DNA from: Kerstersia gyiorum
GTDB lineage: Bacteria; Pseudomonadota; Gammaproteobacteria; Burkholderiales; Burkholderiaceae_B
Direction: 5' to 3'
Assembly: GCF_004216755.1 (NCBI RefSeq)
Contig: NZ_SGWZ01000001.1
Span: 1,240,001 to 1,304,000, forward strand
DNA length: 64,000 bases
The notes below the pieces were generated by a model, which did no database searches, had not been told where the DNA came from, and worked only from the letters and a program-made list of their open reading frames with translations. Below, one piece after another: positions 17,441 to 26,199 of this stretch. Position numbers and translations under genes: made by a program. Positions within the stretch are counted from its first letter, which is position 1. The number at the start of each line of letters is the position of its first letter.

Positions 17441-18723
17441 GCAAGATCGAAGTCAAGGGTATCTACAAGATTTTCGGCTCGCACCCCAAGAAATGGCTGG
17501 CCGAGGCGCAATCCGGCATCAGCAAGGAAGAACTGCTCAAGCGCAGCCGCCATACGCTGGGCCTGAGGGATATCAGCCTGTCCATCGAAGAGGGCAGTAT
17601 CTACGTGATCATGGGCCTGTCGGGGTCGGGCAAATCCACCCTGATCCGCCATTTCAACCGCCTGATCGAACCGACGGCGGGCCAGATTCTGGTCGATGAC
17701 GTCGATGTCATGAGCCTGGGCAAGCGCGAGCTGGAACAGTTCCGGCAGAAGACCATGAGCATGGTTTTCCAGCGCTTCGGCCTGTTCCCGCACCGCACGG
17801 TGCTGGAGAATGCCGCCTATGGGCTGTCAGTGCAGGGCGTGGGGCGGGCGCAGCGCGAAGAAAAGGCGCGCTACTGGCTGGAGCAGGTGGGCCTGGCCGG
17901 GTTCGAGGAACAATACCCGGACCAGTTGTCCGGCGGGATGCAGCAGCGTGTCGGGTTGGCGCGCGCGCTGGCGACAGATGCAGAAATCCTGCTGATGGAC
18001 GAGGCATTTTCCGCGCTGGACCCGCTGATCCGCCGGGAGATGCAGGACCAGCTGTTGCAGTTGCAGTTGAAGCTCAACAAGACCATCGTGTTCATTACCC
18101 ACGACCTGGACGAGGCGCTGCGCCTGGGCAACCGGATTGCCATCCTGAAGGATGGCGAACTGGTCCAGGAGGGAACGCCGGAGGATATCCTGCTCAACCC
18201 CGCGACGGATTACGTCCAGGCCTTCCTGCAGGACGTCAACCGCACCAAGGTTCTCAATGCCAGTCATGTGGTCAACCCGCCCCGCCTGACGCTCACCATG
18301 CGTTCGCAGCCGGCGCATGCCCTGCAGCGCATGAAGATGCTGGACTATGAATATGCGCCAGTGCTCGATGGCAAGCGTCTCGCGGGTATCATTCTGCGCG
18401 AGCGCCTGGATGAGGCCATTGCCGCGCATGCGCGTGACATTTCAGCCTACACTGGCGATATGACCTCGGTGCCGGCGACGGCGGGGCTCGACGAAGTCTT
18501 GAGCCGCATGCTCGACAGCAATGACCCCGTTGCTGTTACGGGCGAGGATGATGAATTCATAGGCATGCTGTCGCGCAAGAAGGTAGCGGAACTGGTGGCC
18601 CCGATCGTGGCCGACGCCCAGGAGGCTGCCGCGCAAGTGCAGGACCGGGCATCGGACGAAGCGGTGCCACCTGCCGAGGGTGGTACGCCGCCGGACGCTG
18701 GCGATCGTGGTGCGACGGCCTGA
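17437..18723 (+). CDS. proV: Glycine betaine/proline ABC transporter, ATP-binding protein
   Basis: ATPase of 428 aa. Walker A is GLSGSGKST, the signature is LSGGMQQRVGLARAL and Walker B is ILLMDEAFSALD. The C-terminal 130 residues form a tandem CBS module (MRSQPAHALQRMKMLDYEYA to DEFIGMLSRKKVAELV), which in OpuA-type ATPases senses ionic strength. A tail of low complexity follows. AAGGAGG precedes the ATG. Last component of the proXWV-type importer. Confidence 0.93.
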   Translation: MSKIEVKGIYKIFGSHPKKWLAEAQSGISKEELLKRSRHTLGLRDISLSIEEGSIYVIMGLSGSGKSTLIRHFNRLIEPTAGQILVDDVDVMSLGKRELEQFRQKTMSMVFQRFGLFPHRTVLENAAYGLSVQGVGRAQREEKARYWLEQVGLAGFEEQYPDQLSGGMQQRVGLARALATDAEILLMDEAFSALDPLIRREMQDQLLQLQLKLNKTIVFITHDLDEALRLGNRIAILKDGELVQEGTPEDILLNPATDYVQAFLQDVNRTKVLNASHVVNPPRLTLTMRSQPAHALQRMKMLDYEYAPVLDGKRLAGIILRERLDEAIAAHARDISAYTGDMTSVPATAGLDEVLSRMLDSNDPVAVTGEDDEFIGMLSRKKVAELVAPIVADAQEAAAQVQDRASDEAVPPAEGGTPPDAGDRGATA

Positions 18724-18745
18724 GCCTGAAACAGGAGAAGTATTC

Positions 18746-19549
18746 GTGGCAGCAGTAAACGGGCGCGGCGCCAGCCGCGCACGCAAAGGCGCAGATCGCC
18801 GCATGTATGACGACCCCACCTTGTCCGAAGAGGATGGCATCCGCTACCTGCATTTCGGTACGGAATGGATACAGGGAGCGATGGCGGTGGACCGGCCTGC
18901 CGAGCTGGTGCTCGAATATACCCGGCAGATGATGGCTTGGCTGCTGTTTCTGGAGCCGCCGCGTGACGGCGCCATCGGGCAGCTGGGCCTGGGGGCAGGG
19001 TCTTTGACGCGGTTTTGCCTGAAGCAGACCCGCAGCCGCCTGACGGTGGTGGAATGGAACCGCATGCTGCCCATGATGTGCCGTCTGTATTTTCGCTTGC
19101 CGGATGCAGCGCGTCTCAATATAGAGATCGACGATGCCGAGCACTGGGTGGCCGACCCGCTGAACGCGGGCAGCTGCCCGGTCCTGATGGTCGATCTTTA
19201 CGATGCCGATGCCCAGGGTCCGGTACGGGATTCCGTCGAGTTCTATGGCAATTGCCGCCGCGTGCTTGGGGATACCGGCGTGCTGACGGTGAATCTGTTC
19301 GGGGCGCACGAGAGCTTCGCGCCCAATATTGCCAACCTGCGGGAGGCCTTTGACGGTCGGCTGCTGCTCCTGCCTGAAATCGACGCGGGCAACCGCATTG
19401 CCATCGCCTTCAGCGGTCCTCCCCTGGAGGTGGATGCGCAGCGCCTGCTGGCGCGTGCCGAGACGGTAGAGTCGAGCTACGGCCTGCCGGCGCGGCGCTG
19501 GGCCCGGAGTTTGCTGAGCGAAGCGCAGGACGGCATCCTGCGGGTCTGA
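18746..19549 (+). CDS. Spermidine synthase-like methyltransferase-fold protein
   Basis: Protein of 267 aa from a GTG at 18746 with AGGAG 8 bases upstream. The frame open to 18680 overlaps proV and is not needed. It has a Rossmann core of the polyamine aminopropyltransferase type: GQLGLGAGSLTRFCLK (cofactor loop), LTVVEWNRMLPMMCR (acidic residue after strand 2), IEIDDAEHWV and VLMVDLYDAD. The N-terminal beta domain of true SpeE is short here. It lies 22 bp after proV on the same strand, so it may be co-transcribed. Whether it makes polyamines is unproven; such proteins are often annotated by fold only. Confidence 0.7.
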   Translation: MAAVNGRGASRARKGADRRMYDDPTLSEEDGIRYLHFGTEWIQGAMAVDRPAELVLEYTRQMMAWLLFLEPPRDGAIGQLGLGAGSLTRFCLKQTRSRLTVVEWNRMLPMMCRLYFRLPDAARLNIEIDDAEHWVADPLNAGSCPVLMVDLYDADAQGPVRDSVEFYGNCRRVLGDTGVLTVNLFGAHESFAPNIANLREAFDGRLLLLPEIDAGNRIAIAFSGPPLEVDAQRLLARAETVESSYGLPARRWARSLLSEAQDGILRV

Positions 19550-19837
19550 TCTGGCGCGGGCCGGGGGTTTCCGGCGTGCATGGGCGTCCTGGCGGCGCCC
19601 TCGCAGCGCTGGCGGGGCGCGTCATGCAATGGCATTTTGGTGGTGAGGAAGTGCAGCGTTATCCTTTTATTGGGTGTATTCCTGCGTCAAGTTATCCATC
19701 CAAGCATGATGCCTGCAATTTCGCTATATATTGGTCTGGCGATTTGCGCAACCTGCGTATTCCATAATTCACCGATATAGGTCTGTGCGGGTTACTATTT
19801 CCCCACTTTCACAGGGCTTTTCCGGGGGAATCTCGTT
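19550..19837. other. Intergenic region before the TrpXYZ-type operon
   Basis: A 288-bp gap whose second half (19660-19800) is clearly AT-richer than the genes and probably carries the promoter. No hexamer pair is good enough to call, and I saw no terminator for the upstream gene. Confidence 0.4.
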
Positions 19838-20806
19838 ATGTTGCATATCAAACGTACAGTCCTGGCCATGGTCGCCGCCGCTGGCCTGGCAGCTGCCGCA
19901 CCGTCGTTCGCACAGCAGAAATCCGTTGCTTTGGTCACCATTGTCGAGCACCCTGCGCTGGACGCGGTGCGTGATGGCGTCAAGGATGCGCTGGCCAAGG
20001 CCGGTTATGAGGATGGCAAGGCGCTCAAGTGGCAATATCAGAGTGCGCAGGGCAATACGGCCACGGCCGCCCAGATCGTGCGCAAGTTCGTGGGTGACAA
20101 GCCCGACGCCATCGTTGCGGTCGCGACGCCAGCGGCGCAGGCTGCCGTCGCCGCGACCAAGAATGTCCCCATCGTTTATGCCGCCATTACCGATCCGGTC
20201 GCTGCACAGCTTGTGCCCAGCTTTGATGCCTCCGGCAATAACGTGACGGGCGTGTCCGACAAGCTGGACCTGTCGCGCCAGATCGACCTGATCACCGAAA
20301 TCGTGCCCGATGCCAAGCGCGTGGGCATCGTCTACAACCCCGGCGAAGCCAATTCGGTGGTGGTCGTGCAGGAACTGCGCGAATTGCTGGGCCAGCGCGG
20401 CATGACGCTGGTCGAAGCCGCGGCGCCACGTACGGTTGATGTCGGCGCAGCCGGCCGCAGCCTGATCGGCAAGGTCGATGTGTTCTACACCAACACCGAC
20501 AACAATGTCGTGTCCGCCTTCGAAGCCTTGGTCAAGGTGGCCAACGATGCCAAGATCCCGCTGGTTGCTTCGGATACCGACAGCGTCGCGCGCGGTGCCA
20601 TCGCAGCATTGGGTGTGAATTACCGCAAGCTGGGCGAACAGACCGGCGAAGTCGTGGTGCGCATTCTCAATGGCGAAGCCCCCGGCACCATTGCATCGGC
20701 CGTGCCGCAGGACCTGTTGCTGTACGTGAATCCGGCCGCTGCCGTGAAGCAGGGCGCGCCCCTGTCGGAAGCCTTCATCAAGAAGGCCGACCAGGTAGTG
20801 CCGTAA
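19838..20806 (+). CDS. ABC transporter substrate-binding protein (TrpX-like)
   Basis: Periplasmic binding protein of 322 aa of the ABC_sub_bind (PF04392) family, whose best known member TrpX binds tryptophan. The signal peptide ends at PSFAQQ. The family opening VALVTIVEHPALDAVRDGVK and the middle VGIVYNPGEANSVVVVQELR are clear. Later PLVASDTDSVARGAIAALGV and GEAPGTIASAVPQDLLLYVN fit the ligand-binding C-lobe. GGGGGA precedes the ATG at 19838. Together with the next two genes it forms a complete importer; the substrate may be an aromatic amino acid but is not fixed. Confidence 0.87.
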   Translation: MLHIKRTVLAMVAAAGLAAAAPSFAQQKSVALVTIVEHPALDAVRDGVKDALAKAGYEDGKALKWQYQSAQGNTATAAQIVRKFVGDKPDAIVAVATPAAQAAVAATKNVPIVYAAITDPVAAQLVPSFDASGNNVTGVSDKLDLSRQIDLITEIVPDAKRVGIVYNPGEANSVVVVQELRELLGQRGMTLVEAAAPRTVDVGAAGRSLIGKVDVFYTNTDNNVVSAFEALVKVANDAKIPLVASDTDSVARGAIAALGVNYRKLGEQTGEVVVRILNGEAPGTIASAVPQDLLLYVNPAAAVKQGAPLSEAFIKKADQVVP

Positions 20807-20922
20807 TCACTGCTGTCTAGCACCGGCTGCGGCCGGTTCGCCGGAGAAATGAATGCGCCAGCGCCGCGCTTATGCGCGGCGCTGCGGATCAGTAGTACCG
20901 GCACATTCTCTCGCGACGCATC

Positions 20923-21813
20923 ATGTCTCTCTTCTCCTTGATGGGTGCCCTGGAGCTGGGCCTGATTTTCGGTCTGGTGGCGCTGGGTGTCTTTATTTCC
21001 TTCCGTGTGCTGCGCTTTCCCGACCTGACGGTCGATGGCAGCTTCCCGCTGGGCGGTGCCGTTGCCGCCACCCTGATCAGCGCAGGCCATGATCCCTTCG
21101 TCTCCACCCTGGCGGCGGCGGGTGCCGGCGCCCTGGCTGGCATGATGACCGGCTGGCTGAACGTGCGCCTGAAAATCATGGATCTGCTGGCCAGTATCCT
21201 CATGATGATCGCGCTTTACTCGGTCAATCTGCGCATCATGGGGCGGCCCAATGTGCCGCTGATCCTGGAACCAACGGTCTTTTCCATTCTGCAAACGGAC
21301 GTCCTGGCGGATTCCTTCATGCGGCCGTTGCTGTTGTTGCTGGTGGTGCTGATAGCGAAGTTCGCGCTGGATGCCTACTTCAGCACGCATTCCGGCATGG
21401 CGATGCGTGCCACGGGTTCCAATCCCCGCATGGCGCGGGCCCAGGGCATCCGTACCGGTGCGATGATCATCGGCGGCATGGCATTGTCGAACGCGCTGGT
21501 GGGTCTGGCGGGGGCGCTGTTTGCGCAAACCCAGGGCGGCGCGGACATCTCCATGGGCGTGGGCGTCATCGTGATCGGTCTGGCGGCGGTCATCGTGGGC
21601 GAAAGCCTGCTGCCTTCGCGCAAGCTGGTGCTGGCGACGCTGGCGGTGATTCTGGGGGCGCTGGTCTACCGGCTCTTCATCGCCCTGGCGCTCAATAGCG
21701 ACTTCATCGGCCTGCAGGCCCAGGACCTGAACCTGGTGACTGCTGTCCTGGTTACGATTGCACTGGTATTGCCGCGCCTGAAGAAACGGCGTTCCGGCAA
21801 GGGAGCACGCTGA
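20923..21813 (+). CDS. ABC transporter permease (TrpY-like)
   Basis: Inner-membrane permease of 296 aa of the branched-chain/sugar permease superfamily, about eight TM helices. The conserved early segment is FRVLRFPDLTVDGSFPLGGA, and GSNPRMARAQGI is the cytoplasmic coupling loop. A KKRRSGKGAR tail lies in the cytoplasm. It follows the binding protein after 116 bp and precedes the ATPase by 1 bp. Confidence 0.88.
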   Translation: MSLFSLMGALELGLIFGLVALGVFISFRVLRFPDLTVDGSFPLGGAVAATLISAGHDPFVSTLAAAGAGALAGMMTGWLNVRLKIMDLLASILMMIALYSVNLRIMGRPNVPLILEPTVFSILQTDVLADSFMRPLLLLLVVLIAKFALDAYFSTHSGMAMRATGSNPRMARAQGIRTGAMIIGGMALSNALVGLAGALFAQTQGGADISMGVGVIVIGLAAVIVGESLLPSRKLVLATLAVILGALVYRLFIALALNSDFIGLQAQDLNLVTAVLVTIALVLPRLKKRRSGKGAR

Positions 21814-21814
21814 T

Positions 21815-22609
21815 ATGTTGACGGTAAAAGACTTGCGGCTGACCTTCAATCCGGGCACGCCGATAGAAACCAAGGCCTTGCAGGGGCTGAGCCTGGACAT
21901 TCCGGCAGGCCAGTTCGTGACGGTGATCGGTTCCAACGGGGCGGGTAAGTCGACCTTCCTGAATACGGTATCGGGTGAACTGTCGGTAGACGAAGGCAGC
22001 ATCCATATCGGCGACCAGGACGTCACACGCATGCCCGTCTGGACGCGTGCAACCCAGGTGGCGCGGGTGTTCCAGGACCCGCTGGCCGGAACCTGCGAAG
22101 ACCTCACCATCGAGGAAAACATGGCGCTGGCCCATCGCCGCGGACGTGGCCGGGGCTTTGCCCGCGCGGTTGATACTGCAGGGCGTGAGCTCTACCGCGA
22201 ACGCCTGGCTACCCTGGGCCTGGGCCTGGAAAACCGCCTGACCGATCGCATCGGCCTGTTGTCTGGCGGCCAGCGCCAGGCTGTCAGCCTGTTGATGGCG
22301 GCGCTCCAGCCGTCGCGCATCCTGCTACTCGACGAGCATACGGCAGCGCTGGACCCGCGCACGGCAGACTTCGTGCTGCAACTGACGGTACGCATCGTTG
22401 CCGATTACGGGCTGACCACGATGATGGTGACGCACAGCATGCGCCAGGCGCTGGATGTCGGCGACCGCACGGTGATGCTGCACCAGGGCAAGGTGGTATT
22501 GGACGTATCAGGCGAAGAGCGCCGTGGCATGGACGTGCGGGACTTGCTGTCCATGTTCGAGCGGGTGCGTGGCGAATCGGTGGACGACGACGCTTTGTTG
22601 CTGGGATAG
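21815..22609 (+). CDS. ABC transporter ATP-binding protein (TrpZ-like)
   Basis: ATPase of 264 aa. Walker A is GSNGAGKST, the signature is LLSGGQRQAVSLLMAAL and Walker B is ILLLDEHTAALDP, with the H-loop in TMMVTHSMRQA. The ATG overlaps the end of the permease transcript with GGGAG upstream. It completes the importer and is followed by a strong terminator. Confidence 0.92.
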   Translation: MLTVKDLRLTFNPGTPIETKALQGLSLDIPAGQFVTVIGSNGAGKSTFLNTVSGELSVDEGSIHIGDQDVTRMPVWTRATQVARVFQDPLAGTCEDLTIEENMALAHRRGRGRGFARAVDTAGRELYRERLATLGLGLENRLTDRIGLLSGGQRQAVSLLMAALQPSRILLLDEHTAALDPRTADFVLQLTVRIVADYGLTTMMVTHSMRQALDVGDRTVMLHQGKVVLDVSGEERRGMDVRDLLSMFERVRGESVDDDALLLG

Positions 22610-22670
22610 GCCTGCCGCATGCAGTTCCCGGCCATGCCGTATGGGCCGGGACCGGGCAGTGCGGATAGGA

Positions 22671-22710
22671 AAACGCCAGGCTGGGAAAATCCCGGCCTGG
22701 CGTTTTTGTT
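22671..22710. terminator. Bidirectional intrinsic terminator
   Basis: An 11-bp perfect outer stem (22671-22681 with 22695-22705) and an inner 4-bp GGGA/TCCC stem, followed on the plus strand by TTTTTGTT and on the minus strand by TTTTCC. It separates the ABC operon from the convergent phospholipase gene. Confidence 0.9.
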
Positions 22711-22804
22711 GGGCGGTAGCGATGTTGGCCTGCTCGGGCCTGTCTCCGGGGTGTTGCCGAGGACGCCATGGGCGCAGCCCCGCAAGCCGGGTTGTCCGGC
22801 AGAA

Positions 22805-24151
22805 TTACGGCACGATGGAAATGCCCACGCGGAACTGCGACGACTGGCGTTCGTTGTAGCCCAGCAGGGTTTCGCCATAGCCGTTGAAATACTGCACGAA
22901 CAGATAGCCGTTCATGTCGGGCCAGATGCGCTTGAGGGGCCAGGAGGCATCGACCTGGGTGGCGCGGCGGCTGTGGCTGCCCTGGCGGTACAGCAGATGC
23001 ATGATGATGCCGTTGTCCTGCGCCCAGCGCAGGCGCCAGTCGACCCGTCCGGCATAGCGGCGGAAGTCATGGTTTTCCTCTTCGACGCCGAAGTACTGCT
23101 TGAACCTCGGCTGGAAGGTCAGCAGATTGCTGCCGAAGCGCAGGTGCGCAATAGGCTGGATATAGAAATCATTGAGCGAGCGCGATTCCGGGCCATCGCG
23201 GCCGTTGGAAGCGTGCTCTGCGCCGGTGGCAAAACCCAGGCCCCAGCGCGCATCATCGGATTGCACCAGCCGTTCGGCCCGCCAGAACAGGCTGGGGTTG
23301 TAGGTGGTGTCGATGAAAGGCTTGGATTCACCGGACAGGTCCCACATCGCTGTCTGGGTGTACCCCAGGAACAGATTGTCCAGCAGCAGATTGGGTTCGC
23401 TGCGCGGGTTGAACAGGCGGTAGCGGAAGCTGAGCTGGAAGCGGGAGTGAAAACCGCCACGGTTGCCGAAGGCGAAGTAAAGCGGCTCATAGGCGGAAAA
23501 CGCGCTGAGGAAACGCTCGGACGCGCTGGGAACCGGCTGCGCCTGGGCATGGACGGCAGCACTTTCCAAGGGCGCTGGGCCATGATCAACCGAAATACCG
23601 CTGGGGGAGGCCGCCAGCAGGTTGCCGGTCTGCACCACAGGCACTTCCTGCAAGGGAACATTGGCAGGCGTGGCAGCGACCCGGCTGTCCTCGATGGGGT
23701 CGGTATCCAGCGCCAGCAGTGCCGGGTAGCCTTCCACGGAAATGGCTTGCAGGCCGACCAGTGACGCCGGTACCTCGGTTTTCCAGAAAACGCGGGTGTA
23801 GCCCCCTACCGGCAGGCTGATGGTGCCGGGACGTCCGTCCAGCCTGGCTGTTGTGCGGATGATTTCGCCCTGGGGCGAACGCCATTGCAGCACGATCAGC
23901 TCGGGGGCGACCCAGGAGGTCTTGTTCTTCTGGTCGTTGAAGAACAGGCCCTGGACGGCGATGGGTTCGCCGCTGACGGCCTGCGGCCTGTCCAGCGAGA
24001 AGGTCAACCCGGCATGGGCCACGGCGGACATGCCCAGCCCGAGCAGACAGGCGAACCAACGCAGGTGCAGGTGCGGCCATGGGGCGCGGCGACGTGGGCT
24101 GCTTGGGCGGCTTGGGAGGTTGCGGCGGAAAACGGGTAGGGGCGGGGCCAT
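22805..24151 (-). CDS. pldA: Outer-membrane phospholipase A (OMPLA)
   Basis: Calcium-dependent outer-membrane phospholipase of 448 aa. The OMPLA active site is intact: EHASNGRDGPESRSLN gives His313, Ser315 and Asn327, with the same spacing as His142-Ser144-Asn156 in Escherichia coli. The barrel begins near SAFSAYEPLYFAFGNRGG. Residues 50-200 form an N-terminal extension with a beta-rich domain that E. coli PldA lacks but betaproteobacterial homologues usually have. The signal peptide ends near AVAHAGL behind an Arg-rich start, so the true start could be internal to 24151. Confidence 0.92.
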   Translation of the reverse strand: MAPPLPVFRRNLPSRPSSPRRRAPWPHLHLRWFACLLGLGMSAVAHAGLTFSLDRPQAVSGEPIAVQGLFFNDQKNKTSWVAPELIVLQWRSPQGEIIRTTARLDGRPGTISLPVGGYTRVFWKTEVPASLVGLQAISVEGYPALLALDTDPIEDSRVAATPANVPLQEVPVVQTGNLLAASPSGISVDHGPAPLESAAVHAQAQPVPSASERFLSAFSAYEPLYFAFGNRGGFHSRFQLSFRYRLFNPRSEPNLLLDNLFLGYTQTAMWDLSGESKPFIDTTYNPSLFWRAERLVQSDDARWGLGFATGAEHASNGRDGPESRSLNDFYIQPIAHLRFGSNLLTFQPRFKQYFGVEEENHDFRRYAGRVDWRLRWAQDNGIIMHLLYRQGSHSRRATQVDASWPLKRIWPDMNGYLFVQYFNGYGETLLGYNERQSSQFRVGISIVP

Positions 24152-24284
24152 GATCGGGCGGAAACGAGGCGATGCGATATGAGGATTGAATCCGATTTGC
24201 CTGAGCCTGTCGATAGCCGCTGTACTAAAAATGTGAGTAAAGCGTGCTGCCCGGCGCCGCCTCGGGGGCAGCGGCGCGCCAGGA

Positions 24285-24314
24285 TTCGCAAGGCTGCGCC
24301 GCTCGCGTTAGAAT
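24285..24314 (+). promoter_or_regulatory. Candidate promoter of tRNA-Arg
   Basis: TTCGCA (24285-24290), 18 bp, TAGAAT (24309-24314), then a GC-rich discriminator, ending 14 bp before the tRNA. The downstream NAD synthetase gene may be read from it too. Confidence 0.5.
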
Positions 24315-24328
24315 ACGGCCCTTATACC

Positions 24329-24405
24329 GTCCCCGTAGCTCAACCGGATAGAGCACTCGCCTTCTAAGCGAGGGGTTGCGTGTTCGAGTCACGCCGGGGG
24401 CGCCA
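24329..24405 (+). tRNA. tRNA-Arg (anticodon TCT)
   Basis: A 77-nt cloverleaf. The acceptor GTCCCCG pairs with CGGGGGC, with one T-G pair. The anticodon stem CTCGC/GCGAG carries loop CTTCTAA, giving anticodon TCT at 24363-24365, which reads AGA. The T arm is GCGTG-TTCGAGT-CACGC. CCA is encoded. The nadE start follows 15 bp later, so processing of a common transcript is likely. Confidence 0.97.
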
Positions 24406-24420
24406 TCACAGGTGGTCCTG

Positions 24421-26112
24421 ATGACGTTACGTCTTTCCCTGGTCCAGCTCGACTATACGGTCGGCGATTTCGACGGCAATGCCCAACTCATGGCGCAAGC
24501 CGTCGCAGCGGCCGGACCAGCCGATCTCATCGTTTTTTCCGAGCTTTCACTGTCCGGCTACTATCCCGCCGACAAACTGGACTTGCCGGCTTTCCGCGCA
24601 GGCCAGGCGCGTGCGCTGGAGCAGCTGGCGGCCGTGTCACGGCAGACCCCGGCCGCGCTGGCGTTCGGCATGGCCACGCCCAATCAGGGGCCGGGCAAGC
24701 CCTGGTTCAATAGTCTGGTGGTGCTGCAGGCGGGCCGGGAAGTTCTGCGATACCACAAGCAATTGCTGCCTGACTATGACGTGTTCAACGAGCAGCGTCA
24801 TTTCGAACCCGGCCCGCGTCAGCCGGCGGTGCTGGAACTGGCCGGTGTGAAGGTGGGGTTCCTCGTGTGCGAGGATGCCTGGCACGACGCTACCAGCCTG
24901 TACGAGCAGGACCCGGCGCAGGATTTGCGGGATGCCGGGGCGCAGTTGGTGGTCAGCATCAATGCCAGCCCTTCGTGCGTGGGCAAACAGGCACAGCGCG
25001 ACGCCCTGTTCACTGCCTTGAGTCGCCGCCTGCAGTTGCCGCTGGTATTCGTGAATCAGGTCGGCGGCAACGACAGCCTGGTGTTCGATGGCGCATCATT
25101 CGTGGCCGACCCCGCCGTCGGCGTGGTGGCGCGCCTGCCCTGGTTCGAGCCGGCGCAGGAAAGCCTGGCGTTTGAACCAGGCCGGGGCTTTTCCAGAAAG
25201 GCCGGCGTTCTGGACTCACCCGTGGCCCTGCCTGAACTCAACGACAGTCGTTTCTATTATCAGCAGATTTTGCTTGGACTGCGTGGCTACCTGCGCAAGA
25301 TAGGCGTGCGCAGCGTGGTCGTCGGTTGCTCGGGCGGCATAGACAGCGCCTTGACCCTGGCTCTGGCCCGGGATGCGCTGGGTGCGGAAAACGTGCAGGC
25401 GGTAACCATGCCCTCGCGCGTTTCCACCGCGGGCAGCGTGTCGGATTCCGTCGATCTGTGCCGCAATCTGGGCATTGCGCTGCACGAATTTCCGATCGCG
25501 CCGCTGGTGGAGGCCTATGGCACGGGTTTCCAGGCCGCTTTTGCGAGCGAGCTCGCAGGCTTGTCGCTGGAAAACCTGCAGTCGCGCGTGCGCGGAACCA
25601 TCCTGATGGCGTTTTCCAACCGCCATGGCCCCTTGCTGCTGACCACTGGCAACAAATCGGAGGTGGCGGTGGGCTACTGCACGCTGTATGGCGATACCAA
25701 CGGCGGCTTGAACCTGATCGGGGATTTGTACAAAACCGAGGTGTTCGAGCTGTCGCGGGAATTCAACCGCATCCATGGCGCCGAGATCATTCCCGAAGCC
25801 ATCATTACCAAGGAGCCTTCGGCAGAGCTGGCCGAAGGCCAGCGCGACAGCGATTCCTTGCCACCGTATCCGGTGCTGGATGAAATCCTGAAGTGGCATA
25901 TCGAGGGCGAGGCGCTGCGTCCGCAGGAACTGGCTGCCGCGACCGATTTCGTGGAACGCCTGATGCAGGAAGCGGGGGGCGCGGAAACAGTGGCGCGGGT
26001 GCAGCAACTCGTGGCGCGCGCCGAGTTCAAGCGGCGGCAGGCGCCGCCGATACTGAAGTTGCGTGGCCGCGCTTTCGGCGCGGGCTGGCAGATGCCGGTA
26101 GCGGCGCGCTGA
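24421..26112 (+). CDS. nadE: Glutamine-dependent NAD+ synthetase
   Basis: Enzyme of 563 aa that amidates deamido-NAD with ammonia drawn from glutamine. The N-terminal glutaminase (nitrilase fold) has its triad at Glu41 (FSELSLSG), Lys113 (YHKQLLPDYD) and Cys150 (LVCEDAWH). The C-terminal synthetase has the PP-loop SGGIDSALTLALA from residue 304 and TTGNKSEVAVGYCTLYGD. The start at 24421 is favoured by AGGTGG five bases upstream; the frame reading through the tRNA is an artefact. Confidence 0.96.
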   Translation: MTLRLSLVQLDYTVGDFDGNAQLMAQAVAAAGPADLIVFSELSLSGYYPADKLDLPAFRAGQARALEQLAAVSRQTPAALAFGMATPNQGPGKPWFNSLVVLQAGREVLRYHKQLLPDYDVFNEQRHFEPGPRQPAVLELAGVKVGFLVCEDAWHDATSLYEQDPAQDLRDAGAQLVVSINASPSCVGKQAQRDALFTALSRRLQLPLVFVNQVGGNDSLVFDGASFVADPAVGVVARLPWFEPAQESLAFEPGRGFSRKAGVLDSPVALPELNDSRFYYQQILLGLRGYLRKIGVRSVVVGCSGGIDSALTLALARDALGAENVQAVTMPSRVSTAGSVSDSVDLCRNLGIALHEFPIAPLVEAYGTGFQAAFASELAGLSLENLQSRVRGTILMAFSNRHGPLLLTTGNKSEVAVGYCTLYGDTNGGLNLIGDLYKTEVFELSREFNRIHGAEIIPEAIITKEPSAELAEGQRDSDSLPPYPVLDEILKWHIEGEALRPQELAAATDFVERLMQEAGGAETVARVQQLVARAEFKRRQAPPILKLRGRAFGAGWQMPVAAR

Positions 26113-26124
26113 ACGGGCCATGTG

Positions 26125-26155
26125 GGTGCGCTGCCTGCATGGCGGGCAGCGCACC
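26125..26155. terminator. Hairpin between convergent nadE and cls
   Basis: An 11-bp perfect stem (26125-26135 with 26145-26155) with a 9-base loop in the 87-bp gap between convergent genes. There is no T tract, so termination may be partial. Confidence 0.45.
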
Positions 26156-26199
26156 GGGCATTGCGCTGGGTACGACAGGGCCTATCGCAGGGCCGGGTG

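Noticed and set aside
24376..24420. nadE start inside tRNA-Arg
   Set aside because: The in-frame codons overlap the tRNA T arm and acceptor; ATG at 24421 has its own ribosome site.
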